Shown: positions 8,083-18,112, counted from the first letter of the stretch. The stretch is 64,000 nucleotides of DNA from Candidatus Kurthia intestinigallinarum (GCF_003991225.1 NZ_JTFC01000031.1:1-64000); one strand, 5' to 3'. Notes: generated by a model from the letters alone, not told the origin. Program-made: numbers and translations.

Positions 8083-8189
8083 GGAAGTTCGCGGTCAATC
8101 AGAATTTCATTTGTTGAAATAAGTATATCACGCTGATAGACGTTGTCAAATAAAATTCAAAATTTTCCTAAAAATATCAAAAATTATTG

Positions 8190-8465
8190 TTATGATTTTT
8201 GCCAAATAATGCCATGATATGTTTGGATGTCATCATCACATGATTCGCAAAAGGCAATTTCTTCTTCTGTCCAAAATGCCCAAAAACGTTCCTTACGATG
8301 CTCTTGATGCGGGTATTGTTCACTCATCGTTGCAAGTGCCTGCTTTAAAAAGCGCTCCGCCTCAAATTTATTAGCAAATTCTCGCTCGCGGACAATATGC
8401 TCTTCCCAGCCATCAAATTGCCACCATGGCTCGTAATCTGCTTTCATATAAATCACTTTATACAT
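8190..8465 (-). CDS. DUF1033 family protein
   Basis: A 91-residue soluble protein of the DUF1033 family found across Bacillales. The signature is the aromatic N-terminus MYKVIYMKADYEPWWQFDGW followed by EEHIVREREF, with a C-terminal WAFWTEEEIAFCESCDDD. Function is unknown. The start at 8465 follows AAAGGAACG at normal spacing; an earlier start would add six residues and lose that spacing. It diverges from the chemoreceptor gene. Confidence 0.85.
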   Translation of the reverse strand: MYKVIYMKADYEPWWQFDGWEEHIVREREFANKFEAERFLKQALATMSEQYPHQEHRKERFWAFWTEEEIAFCESCDDDIQTYHGIIWQKS

Positions 8466-8567
8466 ATTTCTCGTTCCTTTCATTCTTCAAAAAACAATAC
8501 TATAGTACCAATAAAAGGGGTGTTTTATGGTAAAATAAATCTATAAATTATTTATTGGAGGAATTTT

Positions 8568-10295
8568 ATGTTTTCTGCACTGCGACCAAAACTTGAATTA
8601 CACCAGCTACTTGAACGTGGCACCGATATTCAAACACTTGAACGTTTTCAACAAACACTCGCCTTCAACCATTTTTCACACCATGATGAGGAAAACTTAC
8701 AGGTTTTATACGCTCAATTACGTGACACAAAGCCATCCATGGACGAAATCTTCCGTTTATATTTAACAGAAATCGCACCAAATGACAAGGATATCATTTC
8801 GGATGAGGCCATTCATCACTATTTAACAAATTTTTTCTTACAACCACGCGATGAATTATATGTAGAAAATGTCTTACAGTTCTTTTATCAATTCCGTCAC
8901 TATAAATACGAGCCTGGACGAACAATTGTGGTCTTTAATCAATTTACTTTTTATATTACTACACATATATTGTATAACTTTGGCTTTAAACCTGCCAAAG
9001 CATTCGACTTGATGCGCTCGTTTCAGGCTGCCATGAACATCGACCAGGAAATGCTATTTGAGTCGATTACAGAGCGCATGCTCGAACATTCCATCACCGA
9101 AGTTGGGCATTTAATGGATACCGCCTCACAAATTGTTTATATGAAAGATTTAGCGCTTCATTTAGACCGACAGGCAGCGGAAATACAGTCCTCAACTGCT
9201 AGCACAGAGCAGGTCAGTGCATCGATTACAGAAGTTGCCTTCACGACTTCAACGATTGCCGAGAAAACCGAAAGCTCACGCCAAAAAGCACAGCATTCAA
9301 AAGATACTATTGGCGATGCCTTAACGAAAATTTTCGATACCGAAAAAACCTTTACCGCCATCGTGCAGTCATTCGAACAGTTGCAACAGCGTGTTGATAA
9401 AATCGAAAATGTCGTAACGCTTGTACATGATATTGCCGACCAGACCAACTTACTCGCACTCAATGCCTCAATTGAAGCGGCAAGAGCCGGAGAACACGGC
9501 AAAGGTTTTGCCGTCGTCGCACAAGAAGTTCGTAAGCTCGCGGAAAATACAGTCAATGCCTTAACTGGTGTTTCGGATAATGTCGATCATCTTAAACGCT
9601 ATGCGACCTCTGTTGCCGATTCCATTGCTGAAACGACCTGCATTATTACAAACGCTACTGCAGAGGCAAAAGGTTCCCTGCCCCTACTCACCGATATTGT
9701 TAATACGATTGAAACAATCAATGAGGATGTGCGGACGACAGCCGCTATTTGTGCAGAGCAGTCGATGGCTGTCGATGACATGTCACAGCGTATGATGGAA
9801 ATCAATCAATTGCAACAAGACATTCGCCATCTTGGTCAACTGACGTCAAAAGGGGTTTACAAACTGAATCAAGACATCAATGCATTCCGTCTACATATTG
9901 TTTCCGACAACAACATTCCATTATCAAGCTATGCCCTTTTACAATTATCAAAAGCAGACCATATTTTATGGAAATGGCGTGTATACAATCTGTTTATCGG
10001 GCTTGAAACTATTCATCCAGATGAGGTATCTTCGCATGCGGATTGTCGACTTGGCAAATGGTACCGAGACCCTAAAACCATCGCGCGCTTCGGCGATGAA
10101 GCAAGCTATATCGCACTTGATGCCTATCATGCACAAGTTCATGAATCCGCTCGCCAGGCGGTTATCGAATTTAATAATCATCATATTTCGCGTGCTGAGC
10201 AACATTTACAAGCATTAGAACAGGCGTCTAGCCACGTACTGACGCATATTAATACGTTAATTGCGGGTATTGAAGCCAAGCGATTTACGATGTAA
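8568..10295 (+). CDS. Soluble chemoreceptor: globin-sensor-like domain, MCP signalling domain, C-terminal CZB domain
   Basis: A 575-residue methyl-accepting chemotaxis protein without membrane helices. Residues ~1-180 resemble the protoglobin sensor of HemAT (DELYVENVL followed by FRHYKYEPG matches the F-helix region), but the position of the haem-ligating His appears to be Phe. Residues ~185-430 are the MCP coiled coil, with the CheA/CheW-binding tip [20 protein letters not shown]. Residues ~455-570 are a chemoreceptor zinc-binding (CZB) domain: [16 protein letters not shown] and YHAQVHESA supply the His/Cys/His/His ligands. It likely signals to CheA in the cytosol in response to redox, zinc or hypochlorite-type stress. 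Single gene, starting after GGAGGAATTTT. Confidence 0.88.
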   Translation: MFSALRPKLELHQLLERGTDIQTLERFQQTLAFNHFSHHDEENLQVLYAQLRDTKPSMDEIFRLYLTEIAPNDKDIISDEAIHHYLTNFFLQPRDELYVENVLQFFYQFRHYKYEPGRTIVVFNQFTFYITTHILYNFGFKPAKAFDLMRSFQAAMNIDQEMLFESITERMLEHSITEVGHLMDTASQIVYMKDLALHLDRQAAEIQSSTASTEQVSASITEVAFTTSTIAEKTESSRQKAQHSKDTIGDALTKIFDTEKTFTAIVQSFEQLQQRVDKIENVVTLVHDIADQTNLLALNASIEAARAGEHGKGFAVVAQEVRKLAENTVNALTGVSDNVDHLKRYATSVADSIAETTCIITNATAEAKGSLPLLTDIVNTIETINEDVRTTAAICAEQSMAVDDMSQRMMEINQLQQDIRHLGQLTSKGVYKLNQDINAFRLHIVSDNNIPLSSYALLQLSKADHILWKWRVYNLFIGLETIHPDEVSSHADCRLGKWYRDPKTIARFGDEASYIALDAYHAQVHESARQAVIEFNNHHISRAEQHLQALEQASSHVLTHINTLIAGIEAKRFTM

Positions 10296-10396
10296 TAAAA
10301 GGTGCGCCAATCTTTTTTTTTTGAAAAAATGAAACTTTCTTATATCCTATTCGTATATGTTATTACAATGTATTTCAACGAAAGAGGAGGATTCAC

Positions 10397-11248
10397 ATGC
10401 TCAATATAGGCCACCACTTTTTGCGTTACGCACTCGCCTTCGTAATCGGGCCAATTGTTACGGGCATTACATGGATGGGCTTCGGTCTACCATTTTTCAT
10501 TAGTGTTTTTGCTGGGATTGTTGGTTTTGGCGTTACAGCCCTAGCAACAAAATTCTTTCAAAAACGTGCTATTCGCAAACAATTCAATTTAACAAAATCA
10601 GAATATAAATTAATCGATGAACAACTACAAGAAGCAACCGATACAACAGCTATGCTCGCTAGCTTATTTACAAAAGTCCGTTCGATTAAAGGCTTCCGCC
10701 AATTGTATGATATGAACAAAACCGCTAAGCGTATTGTCAATATCGTCAAAAAAAATCCGCTGAAATTTTATCAAGCGGAAACATTTTTCTACGCACACTT
10801 ACCTTCTGTTGGAGAGCTTGCTGAAAAATACGTCACGTTATCACGTGAAAAAATCAAAGACCATGATGTGCAAATCGCGCTACGTCAAACGCAGCATGCT
10901 CTAGATGAATATAATCGCATGTTAGACGAGGATTTACGCGAAGTATTAGCAGACGATATTCAGTCGCTGAAAATGGAGCTTGATTTTGCGAGTATTACTG
11001 CAAAACGCTTCCACGAACGTGCCGATTCAGAGCCTGTTATGCCAACAAAAAAGCCGCAACAACTCGATGAAATGGACGAATTCGAAGCAGCACTACAAAA
11101 ACCTGCCAAAGAACCTGTTTCACTTGAGAAAAAAGAGGAATTAGATAAGCAACAAGATATCCCGTTCCGCGAGCCAGAGCTTGTACCGTTAAAGCGTGTA
11201 CAGGAGCAGCCGCGAACACGTATGGAACGTCGCCACTTTAATAATTAG
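10397..11248 (+). CDS. xpaC: XpaC family protein
   Basis: A 283-residue protein related to B. subtilis XpaC, named for hydrolysis of 5-bromo-4-chloroindolyl phosphate, though its true role is unclear. The N-terminus has two hydrophobic segments (about residues 8-25 and 27-48), followed by a basic region and helical segments; the C-terminal third is charged and probably disordered (residues ~215-283). It starts after AAAGAGGAGG and is followed 14 nt later by the yaaN/telA-like gene, the usual pairing in Bacillus. Confidence 0.85.
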   Translation: MLNIGHHFLRYALAFVIGPIVTGITWMGFGLPFFISVFAGIVGFGVTALATKFFQKRAIRKQFNLTKSEYKLIDEQLQEATDTTAMLASLFTKVRSIKGFRQLYDMNKTAKRIVNIVKKNPLKFYQAETFFYAHLPSVGELAEKYVTLSREKIKDHDVQIALRQTQHALDEYNRMLDEDLREVLADDIQSLKMELDFASITAKRFHERADSEPVMPTKKPQQLDEMDEFEAALQKPAKEPVSLEKKEELDKQQDIPFREPELVPLKRVQEQPRTRMERRHFNN

Positions 11249-11262
11249 GGAGAGATGATTTT

Positions 11263-12438
11263 ATGACACAAAATGATAAATCGCTGGATGACTTATTAAA
11301 AGACCCCTTTACGATGGATCAATTACCACAGCAGCAACCGGTCGAAGCTGTACAGCCCGCAAAGCCCGTACGCGAAATGGACCGCTTAACACCTGAAGAA
11401 CAGCAAAAAGCACACGAACTAGCGAAGCAAATTCCTATCGGACAAACGGAGGCCATTTTATCATACGGAGCAAATGCACAAGCTGCTCTATCATCTTTCT
11501 CTAATAAAATGCTCGACCATGTCCAAGCAAAAGACGTTGGTGAAGTCGGTTCGATTTTAACAGATTTAATGAATAAATTAAATCAATTAGACCCTGAAGA
11601 TTTACGCGAAGAAAAACCAAAGGGCCTGAAAAAATTATTCCATAAAGTACAAAAATCAGTAAACGAAATGATGACAAAATATCAAAAACTAAGCACACAA
11701 ATTGATCGCATTGGCGTACAGCTAGAACATTCAAAACGTGGTTTAGTAGATGACGTGCGCATGCTTGACCAATTGTATGACCAAAATAAAACCTATTTTG
11801 AGGCTTTAAATGTCTATATTGCAGCGGCAGAAATTAAGCGCGATGAAATCGTCAACGAAATTATCCCGGCAGCACATGCTGAAGCAGCAGCATCGAATGA
11901 CCAAATGAAGGTGCAAGAAGTAAATGATTTAAACCAGTTTGTGGACCGGTTAGAAAAACGAATTTACGACTTGCAGTTATCACGTCAAATCACCTTGCAA
12001 TCGGCTCCTCAAATTCGTATGATCCAATCAACGAACCAAGCGCTTGCTGAGAAAATCCAATCATCGATTATGACATCGATTCCATTATGGCGTAATCAAA
12101 TTGCAATTGCCCTTACGTTAAATAATCAACGTAAAGCGGTAGAGGCACAAAAACAAGTGACGCAAACGACAAATGATTTATTATTACGCAACTCTGAAAT
12201 GCTGCGTATGAATACGATTGAAACCGCACGCGAAAACGAACGCGGCATTGTCGAAATCGAAACATTAAAGAAAACACAGGACAATCTTGTGCAAACGATT
12301 GAAGAAACATTACAAATCCAAGCAGAGGGTCGTGAAAAACGTCGCGCCGCTGAAATTGAGCTTAGTCAAATGGAACAGGATTTAAAACAACGTTTGCTAC
12401 AACTACAGTACACAAAAAACGAACAGCAATATCGTTAA
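11263..12438 (+). CDS. yaaN: Toxic-anion-resistance (TelA/YaaN) family protein
   Basis: A 391-residue TelA-family protein, close to the 386 residues of B. subtilis YaaN. After a Pro/Gln-rich N-terminus it is almost entirely helical, with coiled-coil character (ALNVYIAAAEIKRDEIVNEI; WRNQIAIALTLNNQRKAVEA). Family members are linked to tellurite and cell-envelope stress, with no defined enzyme activity. It forms an operon with xpaC, ribosome site GGGAGAG, and ends at a strong terminator. Confidence 0.88.
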   Translation: MTQNDKSLDDLLKDPFTMDQLPQQQPVEAVQPAKPVREMDRLTPEEQQKAHELAKQIPIGQTEAILSYGANAQAALSSFSNKMLDHVQAKDVGEVGSILTDLMNKLNQLDPEDLREEKPKGLKKLFHKVQKSVNEMMTKYQKLSTQIDRIGVQLEHSKRGLVDDVRMLDQLYDQNKTYFEALNVYIAAAEIKRDEIVNEIIPAAHAEAAASNDQMKVQEVNDLNQFVDRLEKRIYDLQLSRQITLQSAPQIRMIQSTNQALAEKIQSSIMTSIPLWRNQIAIALTLNNQRKAVEAQKQVTQTTNDLLLRNSEMLRMNTIETARENERGIVEIETLKKTQDNLVQTIEETLQIQAEGREKRRAAEIELSQMEQDLKQRLLQLQYTKNEQQYR

Positions 12439-12442
12439 TTCG

Positions 12443-12477
12443 TTAAGAAGCGAGTGAATTACTCGCTTCTTTTTTTA
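12443..12477 (+). terminator. Terminator of xpaC-yaaN
   Basis: The hairpin AAGAAGCGAGT-gaatt-ACTCGCTTCTT is followed by TTTTTATT. Confidence 0.9.
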
Positions 12478-13108
12478 TTGCTAATTTGCGCATCATCTAC
12501 ACAAAATAGTTGTTCAGAAATTACTCATTAGCTCAGAAAGCATCTTTTGGATACGACTTATTTTGAAATAAGTGTCAAAATAAAACCATCGTCCTATACA
12601 TTTTTTTCATTTTTGTAAGCATCATGCAAAAGCTGTCAATAAAAACCATTATTTCGCGCCATATCGCAAAAATGTACAATAGCATAAGCAGCTACTCTGC
12701 CCGTTTTTTAAAGAAATCAGGCATTTTTCATCCTCTAGCGGTACAATAAAAGGAATTTTGGCGTTAGATAACGCTCATCATCTTAAAATAAATGACAATG
12801 TATACTAAAAAAGGCTTGGCATAGGTCGGCTTGAAAAATCTTCCCATTCTCGATCAAAAATGTCCCGTAAAGTGCGCAAAGCGGTCAAAAAACATCCCGT
12901 AGAGCACCATAAATAGCCTCTTTTTTAAAGAAATCAGGACAAAACTTACTACATATCGTCAGTATTTTTTGTATGTATTTATTTTTTTATAATAAAAAGG
13001 CATATCGTTACTACAGTTGCAGGTCTATTCACTTAGAGCTGTCACATATTCAAAAATATGTCGTATCTAAAAGACGCTTTCTGAGGTAATTCGCGATTTC
13101 ATTTCACG
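12478..13108. other. Gene-free stretch of ~630 bp
   Basis: No frame longer than a few dozen codons carries a ribosome site or recognisable protein motif. The stretch contains an 18-bp exact direct repeat (12704-12721 and 12921-12938) and two similar segments (GTCCCGTAAAGTGCGC and ATCCCGTAGAGCACC near 12860 and 12890). It could be decayed coding DNA; nothing identifies the former gene. Confidence 0.4.
12704..12938 (+). repeat. Pair of 18-bp direct repeats
   Basis: TTTTTTAAAGAAATCAGG occurs exactly at 12704-12721 and again at 12921-12938, 217 bp apart, inside the gene-free stretch. Sequence 5' of each copy is also loosely similar, so they may be relics of a local duplication. Confidence 0.6.
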
Positions 13109-13147
13109 ATATTAAAAAAGCCGCTCCCATATTAGGAACGGCTTCTA
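13109..13147 (-). terminator. Terminator of the TcaA-like gene
   Basis: On the minus strand AGAAGCCGTTCC-taatat-GGGAGCGGCTTTTTTA forms a stable hairpin with a T run, overlapping the stop region of the gene at 13150. Confidence 0.85.
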
Positions 13148-13149
13148 AA

Positions 13150-14619
13150 TTAACGAATCGTTAATTTTGTCATGTAATAACGACCATTGATATTTTTCAC
13201 CGTATACTCAGATACTTGGTGAATATTTTTTGCGGCTTCTCCGGCTTTTTGTACGACATAATCTTCATTTACCGTCGCAATAAATTCCGTGCTGCTTAAC
13301 TTATTAATTGATGCAATTTGATAATTTCGTAAATCAACTTGCGTCCCTTTTTCTTGTAGCCCTCTAACGTAATTCGTTTGACTGCTTAAAAATTCTGTTC
13401 CTGGTGCGATAACTTCACTTAAGCTATTGGCATCACCATTCACATAATAGACAAAATAAGCATCTAGTAACGTGTTCATTTCGGCTTTAACATCTGCTGT
13501 ATTGTTGTCTGCTGTAGTATCTTCTTCAGGTTGCTGAGGCGTAGCAGCTTGCTCTTTTTTACCATAGTCTTCAAAAATAAGCTCTGTTGATGTCGTCGAA
13601 TTAACCTTAATCGTTTTCGACGTATATTCTTTTCCGTCTTCTTCAAATTTCGCTTGTAAATCAAAGGCGCTATTACGGGGCACTACTAGTTGATTATCTT
13701 CGATTAATACATCTGCTTTGTCGCCGTTCACATAAAACGTTAAATCCTTGTCCTCATAGGTGCTCGGAATAGAGACAGGTGAGAATAACTCCATTTCGGT
13801 CGGCCATTCATTCGTATAGTCATTATACACTGCACCTGTAAACACTTTTTCAACTTGACCGTACGGCGAATCCCAAATAATTGTATAATCATATTCACCT
13901 GGTAATAATTTTTGCTCCCATGTATCTGCACTTCTACCGAGCTCATCTTCCTTCCCATCAAATTTGATTTTTAGGTTTTCTTGCTCTGTCGGTACTGTGA
14001 CAGTTGCAGAAGTTGGCTCGATCGCATAATTTGTAAACAAGCCCCATTTTTTCGTTTTAAGTAACGTTAGTTTATTTTGCCCTGAATTAAAGGCCAAATC
14101 ACTTGTTGTGGCATTGTCTTGCTCCATTTTCTCAAAAGCATTGATAGTCTCAGTTGCTAGCTGTGCGCTATTTTCCTCTTCAATCATCTTACCAAATGCT
14201 TTCTTTTCAATAGCTGAATAATCATCCATTGATACTACCGATAAAAAGTCGCTTGCTTTACCTGTTTCTGATGCCTTATCAAGCTGTTTGAGTACGCTTG
14301 ATTTATTCCCGACTGTAAAGAATAAAATGGCAAAAGCGATGACGCATAACGCGATAATACTACCTACAATAAATAAGGGCTTTTTCGATGATTTCTTCTT
14401 GATTGGTGTCACCGTTTTTTTCTCTAAACGTGACGCTGTTTTAGGTGCTTCTGCTGACGTCTTTGTTAGCGTGATTGATGATGCTGCGCCCTCTACATGT
14501 GTTGGATTTTTAGGAATTTCTTCTTTAGGCAACGGTTTGCCACAGGTTGAACAAAAATTATTTGTTACTTTGTTTTCCGCACGACAATCCGGATTGCCAC
14601 AAATTTTTACTTGTTTCAT
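13150..14619 (-). CDS. Zinc-ribbon, single-pass membrane protein of the TcaA/YvbJ type
   Basis: A 489-residue protein. Residues ~6-30 form a four-cysteine zinc ribbon (CGNPDCRAENK then NFCSTCGKPLP), ~75-100 a transmembrane helix (PLFIVGSIIALCVIAFAILF), and the rest is extracellular with the repeated beta-rich domains of the TcaA family. A Thr/Gln/Asp-rich linker at ~365-380 precedes a C-terminal NTF2-like domain (MNTLLDAYFVYYVNGDANSL). TcaA of Staphylococcus affects glycopeptide susceptibility and wall metabolism; B. subtilis YvbJ is unstudied. The start at 14619 gives correct spacing to AAAGGTGG. Single gene with its own terminator. Confidence 0.85.
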   Translation of the reverse strand: MKQVKICGNPDCRAENKVTNNFCSTCGKPLPKEEIPKNPTHVEGAASSITLTKTSAEAPKTASRLEKKTVTPIKKKSSKKPLFIVGSIIALCVIAFAILFFTVGNKSSVLKQLDKASETGKASDFLSVVSMDDYSAIEKKAFGKMIEEENSAQLATETINAFEKMEQDNATTSDLAFNSGQNKLTLLKTKKWGLFTNYAIEPTSATVTVPTEQENLKIKFDGKEDELGRSADTWEQKLLPGEYDYTIIWDSPYGQVEKVFTGAVYNDYTNEWPTEMELFSPVSIPSTYEDKDLTFYVNGDKADVLIEDNQLVVPRNSAFDLQAKFEEDGKEYTSKTIKVNSTTSTELIFEDYGKKEQAATPQQPEEDTTADNNTADVKAEMNTLLDAYFVYYVNGDANSLSEVIAPGTEFLSSQTNYVRGLQEKGTQVDLRNYQIASINKLSSTEFIATVNEDYVVQKAGEAAKNIHQVSEYTVKNINGRYYMTKLTIR

Positions 14620-14853
14620 TGTATCCACCTTTTACGTTTATTTTAAATAATTGACGTTTGTCTTCCTATGTATAACATGCTCGGTTGTTTACTATCTAAA
14701 CGAGCATACTATTACGTTTTAAAACCATTTCTTTTTTATTATAGATGAAAAGGTTTTATAAATATACAACATTTCCCATTAATTATACGTCATTTTTGTA
14801 TATTTTCGACTTTTCTAGTAGATTCCAATCAAATTTGAGCCAATTCTAGTCAT

Positions 14854-16746
14854 TTACGTACTTTGAATCACATAACGAATGAGCTTGCGAAGTAGGCGCA
14901 GTGTAATATCGCTAAACTGCGCAACATCCTCTGCGGCGACGGATTTATTACCGTAAATAGTCGCGAACAGATGGCGCTGTTCGTCCGTTGGTTGTTCCGT
15001 ATTTAAAAATAAATGCACGACTGAAATGCCGTTTTTCTCCGCTTCCATTACGGCTTCAGCTGTATCGAGCACCCCATTAATAGCATAGCGGAATGCAGAG
15101 GGCTCCCCGTCTGAGAAAATGAGCAAGAAGCGATGTTTTTCGTCGCGCTGCAATAGGCGCTTCGCCATCCAGCGAATCGCAAAGCCATCGCGATTGTCCT
15201 CATGTGCCTCTAATGCCATAATGCGTGCGCCGTCATCTTGCACCCCGTCCTCAAGTCGGTGCAGCCACTCAAACGTATTCGGTTGCTCGGTTGATGTTGC
15301 CTCGTAGGCATCTTCGTAAAAGCACACCATATCATGCGCGATTGCAAGCTTACGCAGCACATCATGGAATAACAATACGGCCTGCTTCGTCTCGTCTAAT
15401 TTATCAAGCATCGATGCAGAGCCATCAATCAATAAGCCAAATACCGCATCTAATGGCTTGGCGGGTGCATCCTTTTTATAAAAAGGCTTAGGACGCTCAT
15501 CCGTCACAAACTGTAGCAACTCACGGCTATTTAAGCGACCATACGATAAATGTGTACGCTTGGCGACTTGCTTTTGTGCCATTTGCTTTTGAAACTCGAG
15601 CGTCATTGCCTTCACTAACGGTTCTTGCTCAGTACGGAAGCGTAGCAGCTCACTTAGTTGCTGTGCATCCTCCGTTTTTTCAAGGCGCGTCTCCTCATAC
15701 GTAACATGGCGGTTATCATCGCCAAATGCTTCACCCGCATGCTTTTTCGTACCACGCTGTAATTTCTTCGTTTCCGGGATATCGTCTTTTTTAGGCTCCG
15801 CTTCATGATCTGTATCGCCGCCCGTTCCGACTTCACTAACGTCATTTTGCGCATCGCCTTCTTCGGCATCCGTTGATAGGCTACGGCCCTCATTACCACG
15901 ACCAAGCTCTAAGCGTAAATGCGCCCCTTCTTGTTCCTTCGTTTCACGATGCCAGGCGCGAAATACTTCCTCAATCGTTTCCTTCGCGGTGTCCTTATCA
16001 CCTGTAGCTAAGCAGGTTGCACCTTTTGATTCGATAAAGGTCACTGCATCAGGCACAGTATCAAATAATGCATAAAAGTTTTGTTTCAAATCCTTCTGTA
16101 CACGCCGCTCAATTAAATTCATTAAGCGCCATGCGAGCGCGATGCTATCATTTGTGGACGTAACGTCATAAATGCCCTGCATTTGCCAGCGAATTTCCTC
16201 AAAGCCATCCGTTGGTAGTGTTAAAGTGCCTTCATTTGCTGCTACATACAAATAATTGATGGCGTATTCTGCATACAGTTGCTTTTGACGGTGTACATTC
16301 ATTTGCTGACGATGTGTCGCGCTATACGTACGGCGGCGCACATTAAAGGCCTCCGCTGTGCCAGGACGCTGTTTGGATACATATTCGACTAAACGAAATT
16401 CTTCTATTAATAATACGAGCTGCCGGCGTAGACGCGGTAAGCGCTCATTCTTTGTGTCATCGACATAATCTAGATAGGCACGCACATCAAATGAACGCCA
16501 AAAACCCGCTGCCATTAAATAAATATCTGATAGGCGTCCTAAATGCATAACGGCTTCCTCGCGGTGGCGCCAAAAGACGGAAAGTGATAATTTCTGCTGC
16601 TGTGGATTCATTTCAATAAGCTGGCGTTCATTAATCGCGAGTTCCTTATTACCTGCTAATGCGCGTGCGAGCATTTCATATTGCAGCATTTGACGTGCAT
16701 TTAGCTGTTCATTATTAAATTGAATAAACCGGCCCATTTCTGCCAT
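14854..16746 (-). CDS. yojO: VWA-domain protein, YojO/CobT-like
   Basis: A 630-residue protein whose C-terminal third is a von Willebrand A domain with a complete MIDAS: LLIDGSASMLDK near residue 440 and FSDGEP near residue 545. The N-terminal ~220 residues are helical; the middle (~265-350) is very acidic and low-complexity. It matches B. subtilis YojO in size and layout (related to NorD/CobT VWA proteins). Its partner is the MoxR-type ATPase encoded 10 nt upstream; such AAA-VWA pairs work as chaperone or metal-insertase complexes, here with an unknown client. Base composition is typical of the region. Confidence 0.9.
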   Translation of the reverse strand: MAEMGRFIQFNNEQLNARQMLQYEMLARALAGNKELAINERQLIEMNPQQQKLSLSVFWRHREEAVMHLGRLSDIYLMAAGFWRSFDVRAYLDYVDDTKNERLPRLRRQLVLLIEEFRLVEYVSKQRPGTAEAFNVRRRTYSATHRQQMNVHRQKQLYAEYAINYLYVAANEGTLTLPTDGFEEIRWQMQGIYDVTSTNDSIALAWRLMNLIERRVQKDLKQNFYALFDTVPDAVTFIESKGATCLATGDKDTAKETIEEVFRAWHRETKEQEGAHLRLELGRGNEGRSLSTDAEEGDAQNDVSEVGTGGDTDHEAEPKKDDIPETKKLQRGTKKHAGEAFGDDNRHVTYEETRLEKTEDAQQLSELLRFRTEQEPLVKAMTLEFQKQMAQKQVAKRTHLSYGRLNSRELLQFVTDERPKPFYKKDAPAKPLDAVFGLLIDGSASMLDKLDETKQAVLLFHDVLRKLAIAHDMVCFYEDAYEATSTEQPNTFEWLHRLEDGVQDDGARIMALEAHEDNRDGFAIRWMAKRLLQRDEKHRFLLIFSDGEPSAFRYAINGVLDTAEAVMEAEKNGISVVHLFLNTEQPTDEQRHLFATIYGNKSVAAEDVAQFSDITLRLLRKLIRYVIQST

Positions 16747-16756
16747 CGTTATCGCC

Positions 16757-17617
16757 TCACTTTATCCACGTTTTTGCAAGCTCAATGACTAGCTCACGTT
16801 CACTTTGGTCGGCTAATTTTTCAGCAATCGCATAGCGTACAGCACGCAGCGGCGCGATAAATTGTGCAAGCTCCGTCGCATCTAGTAAGCTCCGAATCGA
16901 TGCCGCCTCCTCGCTCAAAATGCCTTGCTGTACTTGATTTTTTAAATCCTCTGCAAGCGAGAGCATCATCGTTTTGATCGTTGGCAGAAGCTCTGGGAAT
17001 CGCTCATCCCATAATTCGCTTAGCTGCTCCCCTGAAATATACGGCACACTGTACGATACGAAGCGGTTTTTCAGCGCCTCATTCATCGGTGTCGTACCAA
17101 TATAGCCTTCATTGATGGCCGCAATGACGTTAAAATCCTCATGTGCATAAATGACTTCTCCGGTAAATGGATTTGTCAGCATTCGTCGGTGATCGAGCAC
17201 ACTATGTAAAATCGGCAATGTCTCGGCCTTCGCCATATTGATTTCATCAATGTATAAAATATGCCCCGCTTTCATCGCCTTAACAACAGGTCCTTCCACA
17301 AAATCAATCATCGTTTGTCCCTGCTGCTGTACAACGGTTTTAAAACCTAGCATACTCTCCGCATCAAGGTCGACTGAGCAGTTAATGCTATGCATCGGCT
17401 GATTAAAGTATGCAGAAATCGTTTCCGCCATCTTCGTTTTCCCCGAGCCAGATGGTCCCTTTAGTAGCACCGGCTTTTTCAGCGCAATGCTCACGAGCAC
17501 ATCCTCTAGTAAATGCGCATCCGGTGAACGGTAGCCCCCTGTAGCGATGAGCTTCGTGTCCGCTGGCTCATATTGGCGTTTTAAACGTGCTGCGTGTACG
17601 TGTTCGATTAATTCCAT
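16757..17617 (-). CDS. yojN: MoxR-type AAA ATPase, YojN-like
   Basis: A 286-residue AAA+ ATPase. Walker A is [12 protein letters not shown] (about residues 57-68), Walker B ILYIDEINMAK (~120), sensor region AAINEGYIGTTPMNEALKNRF (arginine finger). Same family as B. subtilis YojN and NorQ/CobS. It acts with the VWA protein directly downstream; the two genes form an operon. The start at 17617 follows TTAGGAGGG; a longer reading lacks a ribosome site in the right place. Confidence 0.93.
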   Translation of the reverse strand: MELIEHVHAARLKRQYEPADTKLIATGGYRSPDAHLLEDVLVSIALKKPVLLKGPSGSGKTKMAETISAYFNQPMHSINCSVDLDAESMLGFKTVVQQQGQTMIDFVEGPVVKAMKAGHILYIDEINMAKAETLPILHSVLDHRRMLTNPFTGEVIYAHEDFNVIAAINEGYIGTTPMNEALKNRFVSYSVPYISGEQLSELWDERFPELLPTIKTMMLSLAEDLKNQVQQGILSEEAASIRSLLDATELAQFIAPLRAVRYAIAEKLADQSERELVIELAKTWIK

Positions 17618-17640
17618 GAAAAATTCCCTCCTAAAATAAA

Positions 17641-17677
17641 AAAGCGACTGTTTGCTTAATGGTAGCAAACAGTCGCC
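17641..17677 (-). terminator. Terminator of the DUF6501 gene
   Basis: GGCGACTGTTTGCT-accatta-AGCAAACAGTCGC on the minus strand is a near-perfect 13-bp stem followed by TTTTTTA. Confidence 0.92.
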
Positions 17678-17691
17678 TAGTCGTCTAATGA

Positions 17692-17892
17692 TTACGCGAA
17701 ATAAGATTTGTAGAAACCGCCAACGTGGCCAGAATTGTCTACGATGAAGATAAATTCTTCTGTTTCGTTTTTCACTTCGTACTCTTTACCGACAGTTAAA
17801 ACATTAGATACTAAGAATTTTTTAGCATCAGTATTTGTGCATGTTACTTTCTTGATTGTTGGTGCGTTTTTCCAGTTTAAATGGATTGTCAT
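17692..17892 (-). CDS. DUF6501 family protein
   Basis: A 66-residue protein of a small Bacillales family. It begins MTIHLNWKNAPTIKKVTCTN and ends with a VGKEYEVKNETEEF / FIVDNSGHVGGFYKSYF block that looks like a small beta barrel. Function unknown. The start at 17892 is better placed relative to AGAGG than a GTG three codons upstream. It is transcribed alone and ends at a strong terminator; in many relatives it sits near similar housekeeping genes. Confidence 0.8.
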   Translation of the reverse strand: MTIHLNWKNAPTIKKVTCTNTDAKKFLVSNVLTVGKEYEVKNETEEFIFIVDNSGHVGGFYKSYFA

Positions 17893-18007
17893 TTCAGTCA
17901 CAACCTCTTTCTATTAAATTCCTTCTTATTTTACCCGATTTTGCGCATATTGTGTAGTTCCCCGATGAAAAAGGCTGTGCTATGATTAATGGATTAGGAG
18001 GGATTCG

Positions 18008-18112
18008 ATGATTTTAAGTTTTATGTCAGGTGTGCCAACGTGGTTTTTTGTCTGCGCATTCCTATTTGTCATTGCTTTTATCGCTTATTCAGAGTGGAAT
18101 TCTCGCCGCTAA
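18008..18112 (+). CDS. Small predicted membrane protein, 34 residues
   Basis: ATG at 18008 follows TTAGGAGGGATTCG, an excellent ribosome site. The protein is MILSFMSGVPTW, then an uninterrupted hydrophobic segment (FFVCAFLFVIAFIAY) and a basic end SEWNSRR, so one membrane span with a cytoplasmic C-terminus is expected. I do not recognise it. It lies 50 nt upstream of the deoxyribosyltransferase gene and may be co-transcribed with it. Confidence 0.6.
   Translation: MILSFMSGVPTWFFVCAFLFVIAFIAYSEWNSRR

Noticed and set aside
14288..14650. 120-codon plus-strand frame
   Set aside because: It is the antisense shadow of the N-terminal part of the TcaA-like gene, without a ribosome site.
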